From the NCBI GenBank assembly GCA_038030265.1, contig CM075941.1:14198001-14262000 (forward strand): 64,000 bases of DNA, read 5' to 3'. Below are positions 23,949 to 35,501 of this stretch, one piece after another (the stretch's first letter is position 1; each line of letters begins with the position of its first letter). A model generated the notes under the pieces. The model was given only the letters and a program-made list of their open reading frames with translations, was not told where the DNA came from and made no database searches. Source of the stretch: Corythucha ciliata. Taxonomy: Eukaryota > Arthropoda > Insecta > Hemiptera > Tingidae. The translations under genes and the position numbers were made by a program.

Positions 23949-26900
23949 GAATTCAGATATATCTTTTTCCCCTTCGCTTTTTGGGTTTTCACCGTCTATA
24001 TACCAACCACCGCAGGTTTCATCCACACGCACACACCACAAAGACAACAATTTACCCCACTGCTGAGTTGTACCGAACGGCTCTTTTATTAAGATAATAA
24101 AATAAATGAGCCCCGCTCACCCAACTTGTCAATCAATTTCCAAGAGTGGCCTTAAAAAGTGGTTTTGAAACTTTTCAGTCAAAAAAAGGATTAACTCATT
24201 AAGAGTTTCGCTTCTATACAACTATATTCACAGTGTAATGCAGCTTGGTGTTATGACAATCCAGGGGGGGAGGGGAAGATAAAAATCCGTTTTTAAAGCT
24301 AAAAGAAGTTATGGCTGTATTTTCTTCGGCGGGAATGGATTTTTGAATATTTGATGGAATTCGCCGGAAGATGTAAGCCTGATGGGAAGAAGAGGAGAAA
24401 AAAAACGAGGGCAGAGGTATTAAAGCTTCTCGGAGAACGTTTAAATAAACAATAGCATCACCCCACCCCACCCAACCCTCAATCACCCGGCTACACCTTG
24501 TCTCGTGCCATATTATGTCTTGAAGTTTCCTACTTTGAAAAGGCAGTGAGAGAGAAAAAGAAAAAAAAAGGAACGAGACTCCTTTAAATCTGATCAATAA
24601 AACAACGTCGTAACACGAACACCTCTCACCCTGAGACCACTTAGGCGAATTGACGGGCTTACATCGCGGAAATAACAAGGTAATTCCACCGTTGAAGAGG
24701 AACAAAAAAAAAAGAACTTTTCAAAGACGGAATAATTCCACGCCGGTGCGGTGGAGAGTGCAAGGGAGTAAAGCTTTAAACTCCTCGATTAGGTTTTGAG
24801 TACTTAGGCTCACCCCTCCCCTCCTCCTCAACTACTAGGCTCTTTTGTTCAAAGTTTTCATAAAGTTTATCCTCCGCCCATCCACCACCCCCTCTAAACC
24901 ACGCCTTTTCTATTGTTAAAAGTCGCACGGGTGACAAGGGCTAGTGATTGGATGGGAGAGAGATCTGCAAATTCAGTAATGACTTAGATTGTAGTCGAAA
25001 TGTTATTGGGAGAGGGGGGGGGTGGATTGAGAACTTAGAATTAGAGAGCGTTTGCCTTTCCTCTCATTAAATTTGTCTAGAGAAGGGAAAAAGGTTCTCT
25101 CGGTGGAAAAACTTTAAGACCGGATTGGGGGGGGGGGGGGTAAAAGAGAGTTTTTTTCAAGGAAAAAGCGTTGTGTTCGGAAAAGCGCGTGCAGTGCACT
25201 TGAGAAACTCGGTGAGTTGTTGTTGTTGGTAGTGGTAGTGGGTTTGGGGGCTGAGAAAATTCTTCCATAAATAAAATGTGCGCTCAACCCTACAGATTTA
25301 TTGTGAAACGAAATTCGCTTTTTTTTTACACTTTCATATATCTTCAATAATGTCAAATCATTGCCTTAACTGTGGAAGAAAAGTTCAAGCGAGCTCTTTG
25401 AAGACTCAAGTATAGCAATTCTCGATATTTTTGCCGTGATTAATTCTCGTATTTCTATTGAAAATACTAGTCACGTGGAGAGACGATGGGTGAATTGGAT
25501 GGGAGTGGTGGGTGATTCGTTTCAAAGGAATAAATTAAAGCAGATTTTCGGAGTAATACCTCTCACAAAAAGGGGTCGAAATTAAATGATGTCACAGTGC
25601 GAGGTCAGAAATGGTAGTGAGGTGGGGGGGGGGGTATTCATTGTTGCGAAAAATTAAGAAAGTCTTTGAACTCTTCAAAGTCGGTCATCTTTCATTCACG
25701 TTTTTTTGTCCACCGACTCTTTCCAATTTCATTTCAATTTTATACAGCGCGACTCCGTCTTTTTCAAAAAGCCTTGGCCGTTTTGTTTTTAATTAAATTT
25801 TAAAAGGCGAGGTCGAGTGATATTCGTGATGGAACAGGACGCTTTTAATTTTCCAAGGTTTCCAGTAAGTTGAAAAGGTTGGCGTTAGAACTATACTGAA
25901 GGAAACCAAAGTGTTACCCTTTAGACGACTGGGAATTTCGTTTAAAGCCCCTCCCTTGCGTCAGTATACTTAATTACCTCGACGAATTCTCCTCGGCTCA
26001 CAAAGTTTAATATTTGGAACAGAAATAAAACTTTATTGCGTCATTTTGTGCTATACAGGGGGAATTGTTTCAATTGTCTTTCATCCCTTAGTGTATACCT
26101 ACGCTCTATAGCGCCACTACTATAGTAAGGCAATTCCGTCGCCCGGTTAGCGTGTTTTTTCCCCATTCTCCGCTACTTTTATCTGATCCGAACAGGTTTT
26201 TTCGGTCGGGCGGGGGGGGGGAGCGAGACAACGTGCTTTAATCCACTTTCCAAAGTCATCGGGTAAACTTTCTGGCCATGAGCCACCAAACGTTTATTAA
26301 GATGCGGATGGTAGTTCACAATTGGGCAGCTTAAACAAAGATCCGTATAGTCCGAGCGAAAAGCTCATGGGATCGGTGAAAGTAAATTTCAAGAGGTTTG
26401 GAAGGCATAAACGACCCCCCCCCCCCTCCTTCGATTATTAGAGGTTCCTTCCCTCTAAATAATAAGGGAAGAAGTTTGCTATTTCAGGCTAAACAAAAAG
26501 ATTTCTCCAGAATATGACGTCTTATGACAATAATGATCTTATTTTTAGCGGTGAAGTAGCGTTTCTAACCCATCTTAGCGATTTTTCTCAATTTTTGCTG
26601 CAAATCAGAGATTTTCCACCTTTTCAGCAGCGAATTAGCACTTTTGCTCACTTTGATCTTCAAATTAGCGTTTATCTTAGCTTCAGTTATCTTAACTTCA
26701 GCCGCGCTGATTCGTTATTTTTCTCAATATTGGCCGCAAATTAGCCGTGTTTGAATTTTTGTCTTGCATTACCCATTTTTTTTTCACTTATTAGCTTTAT
26801 GGATTACCATTTTTTCTCAGCTTTGGACCCGATGTTGCATTCAGAGACCTCGGATTTGTGTTATCCTAAATTTTGGCCGCGAATCACCGTTTTACTAAAA

Positions 26901-29291
26901 TTTAGTCGTGAATTAGTGTTTTTCTCAATTTAGCCGTGAATTATACGATTTTTTCATTTGTATGCGAATTAACGTCTAGACCTTATCCGCGAATGAATTA
27001 GTGTTTTCCCATACTTTTTCATTTTCTCTGTTAGCCCCGAATTAGTGTTTTTTGTTTCTTTCTTTCTTAAATTTCAGTCGTGATTTTTTTCTCAATTTTA
27101 TAGCCTTGAATTAGCGTTTTATGCCTTTTTGGCTTATTATTTCTCAATAATAAGTCTTTGTAATCGTATCGCAAAACAATTTTTTTGACCCCCCCTCAAA
27201 ATTTGTAGTTTTACGTTTCAAAGTGCGTAGAATCCATATCTGCAATAAAAAAAAAATGTCCGTCCGCCGTCCGGGCCATATCTTGCCCTAGGATTGCTCG
27301 AAAAAACTCGTTCTTTCGCACATAGACTCCATTTGGGGTCTAGTTGGTCCTAACATCTGATCAATTTGATCAAATAACTCCCTGGGGTTTTATGGGCCAA
27401 AATCGGGTCCAAAATGGGGATTTTCAAAGGATTTGGGATCATAGGGGTGTGGGGTGTCGATTTTCATGTAATTTCACGCCGGATTTTACTACATCCATGA
27501 ATAATAAACCTATAAACAGTCGAAATAATAAGGCATTGCTCGATAATTCGCAGCGTTTTAAAGTCTTTTTTTGTCTTTTTGTGCTTGCAAAAAAAAAAAC
27601 AAACAAAAACCGGGGCTAAAGGTTAGCGGCTAGAATGAGGAAAAACGCTAATTTGCTGCTAAATTTAAGAAAAACGGCTAATTTGGGAAGACATTTGATA
27701 AAATTGGCTATTTCACAGAAAATTGAGAAAATGGCAACCTCGTGGCCAATTAGGAAAGAGCGCTAATTTACGTCATTCAGCGACAGGGAGGGGGATATGG
27801 ATTTATAGATTTCATATCGTTCATTAGCAGCAAATATTGAGAAAACGCGCTCGTTTAAATTATGAAAAATATATCAATTCGAGATATCTGAAGGTTACTT
27901 CGCGGAAAAAACAGAAAAAACTAAGCTAACTTCGAGTTTCGGCGGATAAAATTGAGAAGGAGTTCTACTGTGCTAATCTTGAGATAAGTACGCGACAAAA
28001 AGTTGGCAAAAAACGCGCCGATTCGCCTGTTCGCGCCTGATTCAAAGTAAAAAAAAAAAAAAACACTAATTTGACGCTAAAAATTGAGAAAAACACTTAA
28101 CATGTGACGTCCATGCGAAAGAACGCTTTTTCTCAATTTCAGTCCCGTTGTTTCTCGAGAAACCACGAATTGACATTTTTAAGAATAATAGTTGTGCCTG
28201 CTAGCCGTACTAAGCGGTGAGCTGCTGCTTTTTCTCAATTTTATAGCGGCGAATTAGCGCTTTTTCTGAATGATCGTCACATCGCTCATTCGTAACTAAA
28301 ATGAAGAAAGACGCCAATGGACTATTTTCCAACATGGAAAACCCGCTGTTTTGGCTATGAAACCTTGTAGTACGTGGTATATTAATGTTTTAAAGGCAAA
28401 TATTTGCCTTGAATTAGAAGCACCAATCTTGAAATCAAAGATTAAAACTGGCAGGATTTTGAGCTTTCCCGTTTGAAAGTGACAGAACTAGTGGTAAATG
28501 TTTTCTCCGTTGTTATCATGCGTTTTATAAAAATATTGAACGATATTTTGTGGTTAGTTTAATACTTTAGCCTCTGTTTACAATGTTGTGACGTCACATC
28601 CCTGTTACTTTATTTTCCAATTTTTTGTATGGGACTGGGGCAAAACAGTTTCAAAGTGTTTTTTCGTGATCATTTCATCCCAACAACTCATTTTTCTAAC
28701 AATTAATTTTTATTTTTCTATTTTTTCCGGCTAAAATTGAGAAATTGTGCTAATTCGAGGCAAAAGTAGAGAAAAAGTGGCAATGTGATGCTAAAATTTA
28801 TGAAAACTCTAATTCATGGATGCATGTGTACATGGAGCCAAAACCCCGCTAACTCTTGCCTATTATTGGTTCCATACGCTCATTTGCAGTTCAAATAGAG
28901 ACAAATATCAAATTCGTGGCAAAAAGCGCTAAAAAACGCAAAAGACGCTAATTCACGGATCTAGGGATAATGCTCTAATTTCCAGCTAAGAATGAGAATC
29001 GCGGTGTTTCGCTGCTGAAATTAAGAAATGAGCCACGGCTAAAATCAGGAAAATAATTCGCAGGTAAAACTAGAAATAGCGCTATGTGAAGCTAAAATGG
29101 AGAAAAACACTAAGTCACGGATTTTTGTAAAAATCCTCCAATTCGGAGCTGAAATTGAGTAAAATCACTGATTTCTTGGTGAAGTTTAGAAATAATTTGC
29201 AGCTAGAATGAAATAATAAAAATAAAAAATCGCTTATTTGCGGATTAATTCGAAAAAATTCGCTAATTAGTGACTAAAATGGAGATAAAAC

Positions 29292-29598
29292 TGTGACCGT
29301 AACACGATCACGAACCCCCCCCCCCTCTCCAGGAGTATGTTCCATCCGCCCTTCCCATAAATCCCCCCCTCACCATTCGCTCTTTTGTGAGCCTGCGGAA
29401 AAAGGTGGAAGCTCTCCCGTCTCTCTCTCTCGGTCTGTTTTGTCGGAAGGACGTGTCGTGTGGACTTAAGCTCCTCCCGTTTGACTATACGTGCGAAGTG
29501 CCCTACTTCCGGACTTTCTTTTCGCCACGAAGATTCGCGCAGCCTCCTTCTCCTTCCTATTTTCCCTCCCCAATCAATTAGCGGACGGGAGTCTTGCA
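29292..29598 (+). repeat. 5' LTR of the Gypsy element
   Basis: It starts TGTGACC and ends CTTGCA. From about 29398 it matches the 3' LTR (GGTGGAAGCTCTCCC onward). The first ~100 bp, with a C-run near 29316, has no counterpart in the truncated 3' LTR. Confidence 0.85.
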
Positions 29599-29603
29599 AA
29601 TTT

Positions 29604-29615
29604 TGGCGCCCAAAC
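29604..29615 (+). promoter_or_regulatory. Primer-binding site, tRNA-Lys type
   Basis: TGGCGCCCAAAC begins 5 nt after the LTR end. TGGCGCC complements the 3' end of tRNA-Lys species used as primer by many LTR elements. Confidence 0.6.
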
Positions 29616-29904
29616 AAATTAATTACACATTCGAAACCCTCAGAACCCTAGAATTGTATAATTAACGTCCTCCCCCATCCCCCAATACCCTCTGCCATTA
29701 GTAGTTTTTTTTATTTATTTTTAACGAGTGTACCGACGAGGAAAGTTGTACCTTGCCCCTTTGGTTTCTAATCTTCCTGTAGAAGAAAGTTTTTTTTTCT
29801 TTTCTTTCCCTGGACTATTCTACCGAAATATTCCGTTTTATTTTATTTTATTTCCCTGCCGTTAGAATATTCCAGCGATCCCTGGACAACACGGATACCA
29901 CAAG

Positions 29905-30924
29905 ATGAGCAAGGAAGAGGAGAAAAATAAAAGCCCTGATGAAAACCTAAAGCAAAGTCAATGTTCAAATTGTCTCATCAAAATTATTTCCATTGATAAC
30001 CCGATTACGTGCTCAAAATGCGGAAGAATTCGGTGCGAGTCTTGCAGTTCCATCACCCACGTCAATTATAAAAAACTACCACTAGACCGAAAATCAAGAT
30101 TCATAAACTATTGCTGTTCCACCCCTCCCCTTTTTTCCAGCCTGAATCAAAAAATAACAGAGTTTCAAGTTCTGTTATCTCAACAACCAGAAATTATTCA
30201 ATCCCTTATCTCCCAAAATCCGACAACAGAGCAACTCCAAAAAAACTTTGAGAACCTTTCTTTAACCGTTAATAAAATCCTCGAAATATTGTCTAATAAA
30301 CAAATCACCGATAACCCCCCGCCATCCGAACCATCACAAACACGCCGTGAAACCCCCTACGAGAGCGACACCGTTGAAAAATTAAACCCCTCCGGTGAAA
30401 TTCTTCACCATCAAAAAATAATTCCAAAATTACCAAGTTCTCTTCAAGTCGACGAGACTGGAAAAGTAACCTTCAAGAGGCCCCCCACCCCACCGTCATT
30501 CGGCCAAAATAAATCCGTCCTCCCAGAAGATTTCAATAAAAAACTTCCAAAATATTTGCAAACGGCAATCAATCAAATTCCGACCTTGAAAACTAATAGT
30601 CTTAAATCCATTATTACGTTCCTACTTAAGTTGCAACAACTTGAAACAATATCCGGTCATTACTATCAGGAAGTCCTCATAAATGTAGCGATTCATCAAC
30701 AAAACGAATTCCTCCAAAGAATTGTTTTCACGAATAACGTCAAAACATTCATGACCCTGAGGAACATTATATTCACAGAACTCATTAACAATACCGCTAA
30801 GACGGAACTACAGACCTCTTACTTGTTTCGTAAACAGTACCAAAACGAATCCTTCCGAACATTCTCAGAAAATATCCGCCGCGTTAGCGACATTCTCCAA
30901 ACTCATATACCGAGAGTGAAATAA
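29905..30924 (+). pseudogene. Gag of the Gypsy element, with N-terminal cysteine-rich zinc finger
   Basis: The ATG at 29905 opens 339 residues. Residues 20-71 carry C20-x2-C23, C36-x2-C39, C44-x2-C47, H52 and C70, a PHD-like zinc-finger spacing that is unusual at the start of a Gag. A coiled-coil-like stretch follows (about 85-135), then a helical capsid-like region (about 205-335) ending ENIRRVSDILQ. The reading frame then shifts near 30915 by -1, continues to a stop at 31038, and the same frame goes on into the basic tail at 31041. Gag is therefore broken. PHD identity is inferred from cysteine spacing only. Confidence 0.75.
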
Positions 30925-31040
30925 TACAAATTATTGTCCACAATGCCAACCTCGCCACCAAAGGTAGCTTCTATTCCCTCCAGCCCCCGACTAATTTTAC
31001 CGAGCTCGATCAGTTCGTAAACTCAGTCGAGAAGATCTAA

Positions 31041-31556
31041 TTGAATTTTTCCCATGTAACCATTCCTAATAAACCAGCAAATCAGTACCAGCGCTACAAT
31101 AACTCATTTCCAAAATGGAACCCCCCAGATCACTACCCCAGCCATCAAACGGAAAAATCAAATAATTACTACCCAAACCATACTAAAAGTAAGCCTTCCC
31201 ACGAATATGCTTCTCACCAAAATAATAAATACAAACCCCCTCCCCCCCAGCCATTGCACCAAAACAAAAAACCTTTTCACAAACCAATGAGCCCCCACTA
31301 CCTAAATAGTGTCGGTAATAAGCCCCTCTACATAGATATGCACGGGAATTTCCATAATAAAGCCCTAAATATTTCCCCAAATAATAGTAAATCCTCAAGC
31401 AGAAAAAACAATAAAAACACCTCCCGCCCCAGTAGTCGATCCCCTTCACCCGTTCCTCACCCTACTAAGGGAATAACTAATCAAACTTATAAACACCCTC
31501 CCTCGCAAAATCAAAAAAACCCTTGCAGGGGGGCGAGGTACACTTGCACAAATTAG
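31041..31556 (+). pseudogene. C-terminal basic tail of Gag (nucleocapsid-like), no CCHC knuckle
   Basis: About 170 residues rich in Asn, Pro, His, Lys and Ser, in the frame that follows the gag shift. It presumably binds RNA as a nucleocapsid tail, but no CCHC zinc knuckle is present. It overlaps the protease frame by 34 nt and contains the slippery site. The first codon here follows a stop, so it is part of gag and not a separate gene. Confidence 0.6.
31514..31520 (+). promoter_or_regulatory. -1 ribosomal frameshift site A AAA AAC
   Basis: The heptamer is phased CA-A AAA AAC in the gag frame, exactly the X XXY YYZ form. A -1 slip leads directly into the protease frame (LQGGEVHLHKLD). The GC-rich sequence just after it (GCAGGGGGGCGAGG) could form a stimulatory structure. 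Confidence 0.72.
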
Positions 31557-32063
31557 ACAGCCTCCCCCCCAATCACGTCAAAATTACCCTCAACAATGGC
31601 CCAAAAGTAACGGTGCTACTCGACACAGGCGCTACTCGCTCCTTTGTAAGCGAGGAAACTGTAAAAAAACATTTTCCCAAAATTCTCCGTCGCCGCAAAA
31701 ATACCACGAACGTTCCATTGGCTGACAGTAAAACAATTACCATCAACCAAGCCATTAACCTAACCATCTCCCTAAATAATGAGCCCTGCACGCACAACTT
31801 ACTTATCGTGCCAGAACTCTCATCCGACGTAATACTCGGCCTCGACTACTTAAAAAGAGCCGACATCATCATCCACCCCGCGAACCACCAATATTACTTT
31901 GCCTCAAAACCCCGAGTCAAATACAACTTTCTAAGCCAAGTAGAAAACTCTACTATAGAACATAATAAGCTACCTATCACCCCTTCCAGCTGCCCACGAA
32001 AAACACCGCCTATGCCTCGCTCCACAAAACGCACACCGGCCACATCTCCCCTTACAACGGCTA
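31520..32063 (+). CDS. Aspartic protease of the Gypsy element (pol N-terminus)
   Basis: The frame entered by the -1 slip encodes a retroviral-type aspartic protease. The active-site motif VLLDTGATRSFVS is followed by the second conserved block VILGLDYL, normal for the family. The enzyme would cut the Gag-Pol polyprotein in the virus-like particle. The frame stays open to the MULE insertion at 32064, where pol is interrupted; it resumes on the other side at about 33394. The 13-bp sequence duplicated by the MULE encodes the LTTA seen on both sides. Confidence 0.88.
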
Positions 32064-32313
32064 CTAACGAAAAGCGCCAATCCTGTTTTAATGATGGATG
32101 AAAAGCGCCAACAGGTTGACGTGAGAAGTTATGAAAAGCGCAAAGTAATGTACTCGAAAAACGCCAAGAAAAATACTCGAAAAGCGCCACAAAGACAGGT
32201 AGAAAAGAGAAACGCAATTGCACTGATTTGGTCATAAATTTATTGACACAACGAAGGAATTGAATAAAACGAATTGAATAAAATTCATAGTCAAAGTCGT
32301 CGGTCGTGCGAGT

Positions 32314-33051
32314 TTAAAGGACAACTTGTTTTCGTATGCCCACTTTCGTGATGTACTCCAAAGCGCTTAGTTTGCCTGAAACGTATTTCGCGTACAAACG
32401 TAAGATGGCACAATCCTTGCAAACTTGACGCTTACGTTTACGTGTTGGTTCAGCCGAATTCATTTTCACGTAAGTCTCGGATTGAAATTTGGCTAGACAA
32501 TCAATTACCTCGTGTATGGAGCAGTGAGGTGATTGAAATTGATCCTTGATATGCCTATGAAATGCCTCAGCTCCGTTAGTAGTCCTAGGGGCCTCAGTGA
32601 TTGGAGGGGAGGCCCATAATTGTGGGGGGAATGAACTTCGAGGACCGATATACGTTTCGGCGACATACTGAACGAATAGCCCCACTCTTTCATCGGGAGG
32701 TACTTCTTGTAATAAATCGAGAAAAGCTGATTCGACGGCTGACGAAAAGCTGATGACTTGGGACGGTCTCCTGTGCACCTCACCGGCAGCGCGCGCTTTG
32801 CATGAGTTCCTCACAATATGCCGCTCAACATAGGTATCGGTATTTCTGTCGTGATTATGATCGCCATCATGCTGTAATATCTGCGAATGCGCGCTGTTCG
32901 TAATAATTTTACTGGAACATAGTCTCTTCGTACATCGCCAGCACACCCTGCCGTCAACCGTTTCACGATATTTACGAAACACGAAATTGTTCAAAATGAT
33001 ACACGGCACACCTTTATTAGTGGACCCGACACGAAACGCGGTGGAGTTCAT
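32314..33051 (-). CDS. FLYWCH zinc-finger protein with MULE transposase C-terminus
   Basis: The first ATG at 33051 gives 245 residues; the open frame extends seven codons upstream without another ATG. Residues about 20-70 form a FLYWCH finger (FVFRKY, then W38-R-C40, C45 and H65-x-H67), a DNA-binding domain common at the N-terminus of MULE transposases and in domesticated derivatives. Residues about 158-185 (TNGAEAFHRH..IKDQF) match the conserved block after the catalytic domain of MULE transposases, where TN..E..H is typical. The intervening DDE region of about 200 residues is missing, so it cannot transpose by itself. The frame is intact. It might act as a binding-only repressor, but that is speculation. 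Confidence 0.82.
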   Translation of the reverse strand: MNSTAFRVGSTNKGVPCIILNNFVFRKYRETVDGRVCWRCTKRLCSSKIITNSAHSQILQHDGDHNHDRNTDTYVERHIVRNSCKARAAGEVHRRPSQVISFSSAVESAFLDLLQEVPPDERVGLFVQYVAETYIGPRSSFPPQLWASPPITEAPRTTNGAEAFHRHIKDQFQSPHCSIHEVIDCLAKFQSETYVKMNSAEPTRKRKRQVCKDCAILRLYAKYVSGKLSALEYITKVGIRKQVVL

Positions 33052-33148
33052 TGTGACGGCACTGAACTGCAAGGCCTACTGACAAACGCGACCAAACAAG
33101 ACTAAACAAATCCAACAAACGCAAAGCAAATCCAACGTAAGCAAATAA

Positions 33149-33248
33149 TGTATTTACAAGTCCACTGTTCAATCACTCGATTCTCCTTTGCCTCTGATTG
33201 TATTTACAAGTCCACTGTTCAATCACTCGATTCTCCTTTGCCTCTGAT
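33149..33248 (+). repeat. Exact 50-bp tandem duplication in the MULE
   Basis: Two adjacent copies of a 50-bp unit starting TGTATTTACAAGTCCACTG and ending CTTTGCCTCTGAT lie upstream of the MULE gene's start, on its 5' side. Confidence 0.9.
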
Positions 33249-33393
33249 TGCCTCGATCGTAATGGCGCTTCTAATACACCTGTACCAACAGCTCTTTGCG
33301 CTATTCATACACCTTACCTTGCCGACTTTTTTGGCGCTTTCAATGTGCATTCCGGCCCTGAAAGAAACAGATTGGCGCTTTTCAGTGGCACCG

Positions 33394-34140
33394 CTTACAA
33401 CTGCTAGTATTGCGTCATACTTCAAGGAAAAATACCCTACCGTCCTTACCGAAAACCTAGGTAAAACCCACCTTATGGAATATCACATTCATACCCGGTA
33501 TGATGCAAACTGGAATTTCAAACCCAAACTCTATCACTTAGCCCCGGACAAACTTCACACTCTCAGAAACGTACTTGACGACCTGTTAAAAAGGAAAGTA
33601 ATTTCCCCGGTCATCTCCTCCTTTGCCTCCCCATGTTTCTTAGTAAAAAAAAAACATGAACCCGTGAGTCAGCAACAACACCGCCTCGTTGTTGATTACA
33701 CCCATTTAAACAAGCAAATTTACCCTATTAAATACCACCTCCCGAGCGTCCAACAAGCCTTCTTTTACCTAAAGGACGCGAAGTTTTTCAGCTTAATCGA
33801 CCTAAAAAAGAGTTACCACCAAATACCATTAGACCTAGCTTCACGAAAATTAACCGCTTTATAACCCCATTCGGTACTTTCCAGTACAACACCCTCCCCT
33901 TCGGAATTTCCACAGGAGCTCAAATTCTGTCTGCGCTCCTGGACAGAATCCTGAGCGATCTTAAATTTAATGGGATATTTAATTTTATGGACGATATCCT
34001 TTTGTACTCAAAGACAAAGCAAGAACATTTACGCCTTCTAAATACCCTTTTTCCCCGTTTAAAATATGCCAACCTAACAGTAAATCCAGATAAAATAAAA
34101 TTCATGACAGAAGAAATTTCTTATTTGGGACATATTATTA
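33394..34140 (+). pseudogene. Reverse transcriptase of the Gypsy element, frameshifted
   Basis: The frame from 33394 encodes the RT N-terminus: HRLVVDYTHLNKQ and the motif A region SLIDLKKSYHQIPL, ending in a stop at 33864. A shift near 33840 moves the rest to another frame: RFITPFGTFQYNTLPFGISTGAQ, then FMDDILLYS, the YMDD-type catalytic box, then YLGHIIS. The shift and the MULE upstream make it non-functional. The motifs place it in the Ty3/Gypsy group. Confidence 0.9.
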
Positions 34141-34748
34141 GTCATGGTACCCCCGGAACGCATTTTGTCTACACTGACAATTCAGCATTATCCTTCATGC
34201 AACATAACGCGACTAAAAACCCCCGCGTACTTCGTACGATGCTAAAAATGCAAACGTACCATTTCACGCCCCACCACATTCCAGGTCATAAAAATACTAT
34301 CGCCGATCTCCTCAGCAGATTTCCATTCGAACCCCCTCACCCAGAAGAGACTAAAATTTATGAAATGGCCACAATTTCCGTCGCCCCCTCCCCCTCATCC
34401 ACCAATTTAGCCACAATACTCGACGATTTCCCCATGTCTTACAAGGATATTTTCAAACATCAACAGGAATATGTGCAACTAGGCCCAATTATCTCCAATA
34501 TTAAAAATAAATCGTACACCGGTCCATATTTCATCAAATATAGCAAATTACTCCATCAACCACCTAACGAAAAGACCCCTAAAATAGTATTACCCAAATC
34601 CCTCGTACCCATCGTCCTCAAATACTATCACGATTCGATCGTATCTGGACATTTCGCCAAAGAAAAAACCCTCCAAAAAATCAAGCTTAAGTTTTTCTGG
34701 CCGGATATGCGACAGCAAATTAATATACGACTACGTCACATCATGTGA
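34141..34748 (+). pseudogene. RNase H remnant joined to integrase zinc-binding domain
   Basis: Right after LGHIISHGTPG the protein jumps to the C-terminal part of RNase H (VYTDNSALSFMQHN, then HHIPGHKNTIADLLSRF). The RT thumb and the N-terminal part of RNase H, roughly 200 residues, are deleted in frame. An integrase zinc-binding region follows: YYHDSIVSGHF supplies the two histidines, and the two cysteines (CDVCQ) lie just past a frameshift at about 34729, which ends this frame at 34748. Confidence 0.85.
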
Positions 34749-35406
34749 TGTATGCCAAAGGGCCAAACAAAAAAACATCGGCGCACAACCCCCTCTTTCG
34801 TCCACCCCGTGTGAGTTCCCCCTCCAAAAGTTATTCCTTGACATCGCCGGTCCCCTTCCATCATCACTCAACTTTAAATTCTTCCTCATAATTGTCGACG
34901 GATTCTCCAAATTCACCATTCTGGCCCCATTAAAAACCGCCACTACCTCAACCGTCATATCAGCCCTGAAAGACAAATTAATCGCAACCTTCGGTTTTCC
35001 CATCTCCCCCATTAGTGACAATGCATCGATTTTTACCAGTAGCCACTTCCGAAATTTCTGCTTCACCTCCGGCATTCGCCATATAACCTTGATTCCCTAC
35101 CGTCCCCACCCAAACATAGCTGAACGCCAAATAAAAACAGTTAAAACCGTTCTTTCTACCTTTTACTCTTCGAAACAAACAAATTGGGCTCATGACCTCC
35201 ATTATATACAATTCGCCCTCAATAACATCAATAATTCATCTCATGGTAACAGTCTCTCCTTCCTAATGTTCAGACGACAGGCCAACACTCCTCTAGATCT
35301 AGCGTGGAACCTTCACGACATCCCGGTCTCGCAAACCCCAAGTCTATTTCAAAACGCAATCAAAAACCTAAAGTCAGCCCATAAAAAAAATAGCAAAATC
35401 TTATAA
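34729..35406 (+). pseudogene. Integrase catalytic core of the Gypsy element
   Basis: The frame begins with the CDVCQRAK end of the zinc-binding domain. The three catalytic acidic residues of the DD35E core are visible: FLDIAGPL, ISDNASIF and PNIAERQIK. The frame stays open to the stop at 35406, after which a degenerate stretch leads to the truncated 3' LTR. The enzyme would insert the cDNA, but the frame break upstream prevents normal expression. Confidence 0.88.
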
Positions 35407-35501
35407 TAAATCGCAAGGGTCGCACACCTTCCGCTTAGGCGACTGCGTCGTATTACAACAAAAAACAATTTCTATTATATCCAAGCGGATTACTAGCAAG
35501 C

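Larger units (their letters stand above)
32064..33393 (-). mobile_element. MULE-type DNA transposon nested in the Gypsy pol
   Basis: Ends contain GAAAAGCGCCAAT (left, 32069) and its reverse (right, to 33383); GAAAAGCGC and GCGCCAA words recur in the subterminal ~100 bp at both ends. CTTACAACGGCTA (32051-32063) and CTTACAACTGCTA (33394-33406) flank it, a 13-bp candidate target duplication with one change; typical MULE duplications are 8-10 bp, so the exact ends may lie slightly inside. It carries one minus-strand gene lacking the central catalytic part, so it is probably non-autonomous. Confidence 0.82.

Noticed and set aside
31183..31449. Minus-strand frame over the Gag tail
   Set aside because: Antisense shadow of the Asn/Pro/Lys-rich Gag sequence with no family resemblance.
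32505..32783. 92-residue open frame inside the MULE
   Set aside because: It is a shadow frame of the FLYWCH/transposase gene on the same strand.
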